Shown here: positions 30,909 to 31,413 of the stretch, piece after piece | Layout: the number at the start of each line of letters is the position of its first letter | Position numbering within the stretch: the stretch's first letter is position 1 | Source of the DNA: a virus | Strand: one strand, 5' to 3' | Length of the DNA stretch: 31,413 nt | Virus record (IMG/VR): IMGVR_UViG_3300037189_000459 | Span: 1 to 31,413 of that record | The notes under the pieces: model-generated | The model's database searches: none | The model's input: the letters and a program-made list of their open reading frames with translations, nothing else | Told to the model about the DNA's origin: nothing | Program-made: the position numbers and the translations under genes

Positions 30909-31292
30909 TTAAGCTCGGCTCTCAATGTAACTATTCATGATCCCATTCGTAAGAGCTGGAAGTTGTGGTTGCTTTAGCTCTTTTTCGGTAGGGGCTATTG
31001 TTTTTATCCATTCATGGTTCTTAATGACAATCTTCTTGACTGCATGGGTCTTGCCATCAAAGACAATCTTAAAGTCAGCATTTTCAGCTTCAAATACTTT
31101 GTAAATGTGAGTGTTTGCATTTACATAATAGTATTCAACCTTATCTTCTTCTTCCTTTGGTTTGATACGGTACTCAAGGTTGTCAGTCCACTTTGGTACA
31201 TCTACATCTTTCCAATCTGGAGCTGTTTCATATTTGACTTGTATGATTGCGCCATCAGCCCAAGCTTTGATTAGTTCTGCATGTTTCTTCAT
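30909..31292 (-). CDS. Conserved phage protein with KHAELIKAWADGA N-terminal box
   Basis: This 127-residue protein starts MKKHAELIKAWADGAIIQVK and continues to an EYRIKPKEEEDKVEYYYVNA box near residues 40-59. A beta-rich region follows (THIYKVFEAENADFKIVFDG) and then a helical end. The HAELIKAWADGA..Q....W.D......EYRIKP layout recurs in many phage proteins of unknown function, often in early or accessory regions. There is no enzyme motif. The ATG overlaps the upstream TGA as ATGA, implying coupling. It lies at the right edge of the window, before the packaging genes. Confidence 0.7.
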   Translation of the reverse strand: MKKHAELIKAWADGAIIQVKYETAPDWKDVDVPKWTDNLEYRIKPKEEEDKVEYYYVNANTHIYKVFEAENADFKIVFDGKTHAVKKIVIKNHEWIKTIAPTEKELKQPQLPALTNGIMNSYIESRA

Positions 31293-31413
31293 TTCTGCCT
31301 CGCTTCCATCATTGCGTCTGCTATTACGTAGCAGTCCCTTGCGCTTTTTAATATTTCATCTGCTGCTCTTGTCCAACGTACTTCAGGCATAGCTTTAGCT
31401 GCAAAGTAATCAC
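31289..31413 (-). CDS. 3' end of a small phage gene (DYFAAKAMP family), N-terminus outside window
   Basis: This frame is open from base 31413 to a TGA at 31289-31291, giving 40 in-frame codons. The visible product is DYFAAKAMPEVRWTRAADEI followed by a helical end containing CYVIADAMMEARQK. The DYFAAKAM....(A)YxxADAMxxAR pattern is recurrent in small phage proteins of unknown function, and the start codon lies beyond the window edge. The stop overlaps the next gene's ATG as ATGA. No further function can be given. Confidence 0.6.
   Translation of the reverse strand, partial: DYFAAKAMPEVRWTRAADEILKSARDCYVIADAMMEARQK

Overview
The window is a piece of a tailed double-stranded DNA phage genome, or of a metagenomic phage contig. 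All 38 genes I can support lie on the minus strand, so the biological reading direction is from 31413 down to 1. Genes are packed with 1-base (TAATG) or 4-base (ATGA/GTGA) overlaps. I see no tRNA, integrase, repressor, replication gene, IS element or CRISPR array. The virion type suggested is a short-tailed phage (podovirus): there are P22-type connectors (gp4-like and gp10-like) and glycine/alanine-rich virion proteins of the kind that are ejected, but no tape-measure, tail-tube or sheath gene. Several families look like those common in aquatic (freshwater or marine) phages of proteobacteria. The host cannot be named from this sequence. GC content is low overall (about 37% in a sampled line near 1.5 kb) and rises to about 50% in the terminase and portal part.

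Layout in transcription order. (1) 31413-30680: end of an early/accessory region, with a partial gene and two small conserved phage proteins. (2) 30664-28402: DNA packaging, with the small terminase, an 82-aa coupled ORF and the large terminase. (3) 28412-21877: head morphogenesis, with a long portal with a coiled-coil tail, two tiny ORFs, a GroES-like co-chaperonin, an acidic coiled-coil scaffold candidate, a conserved head protein, a decoration-like protein and an HK97/gpT-like major capsid protein. (4) 21868-20773: a terminator-like hairpin directly after the capsid gene, a beta-rich protein, a second terminator-like hairpin and two small virion proteins. (5) 20763-15430: fibre block, with a 749-aa repeat fibre, a polyglycine adhesin-like fibre, a conserved 128-aa accessory protein and a 577-aa fibre. 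(6) 15427-13516: two basic proteins with GG-box motifs. (7) 13505-12236: a possible internal promoter plus 5' hairpin, a gp4-like connector carrying a discoidin-like insertion, and a CxxC protein. (8) 12235-8681: a YadA-like fibre and then the lysis cassette (two small membrane proteins, a GTA-type holin and an M15 peptidase). (9) 8681-5043: a second adaptor, another fibre-like protein and the gp10-like tail protein. (10) 5005-1: a run of candidate internal/ejection proteins; the last is cut by the window edge and has at least 597 codons.

How it fits together: the terminase and portal fill a capsid built with the scaffold candidate and probably helped by the phage GroES-like protein. Hairpins around 21.3-21.9 kb could keep capsid transcript above downstream tail transcript. 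Two connectors and a gp10-like protein close the head. At least five fibre-like proteins provide adhesion modules, and proteins at the left end probably sit inside the virion or enter the cell. The most unusual features are a short GG-box peptide motif shared by four non-homologous proteins, a discoidin-like domain inserted in a head-tail adaptor, exchange of repeat modules between fibre genes, and a dense G-quadruplex motif in the polyglycine fibre gene.
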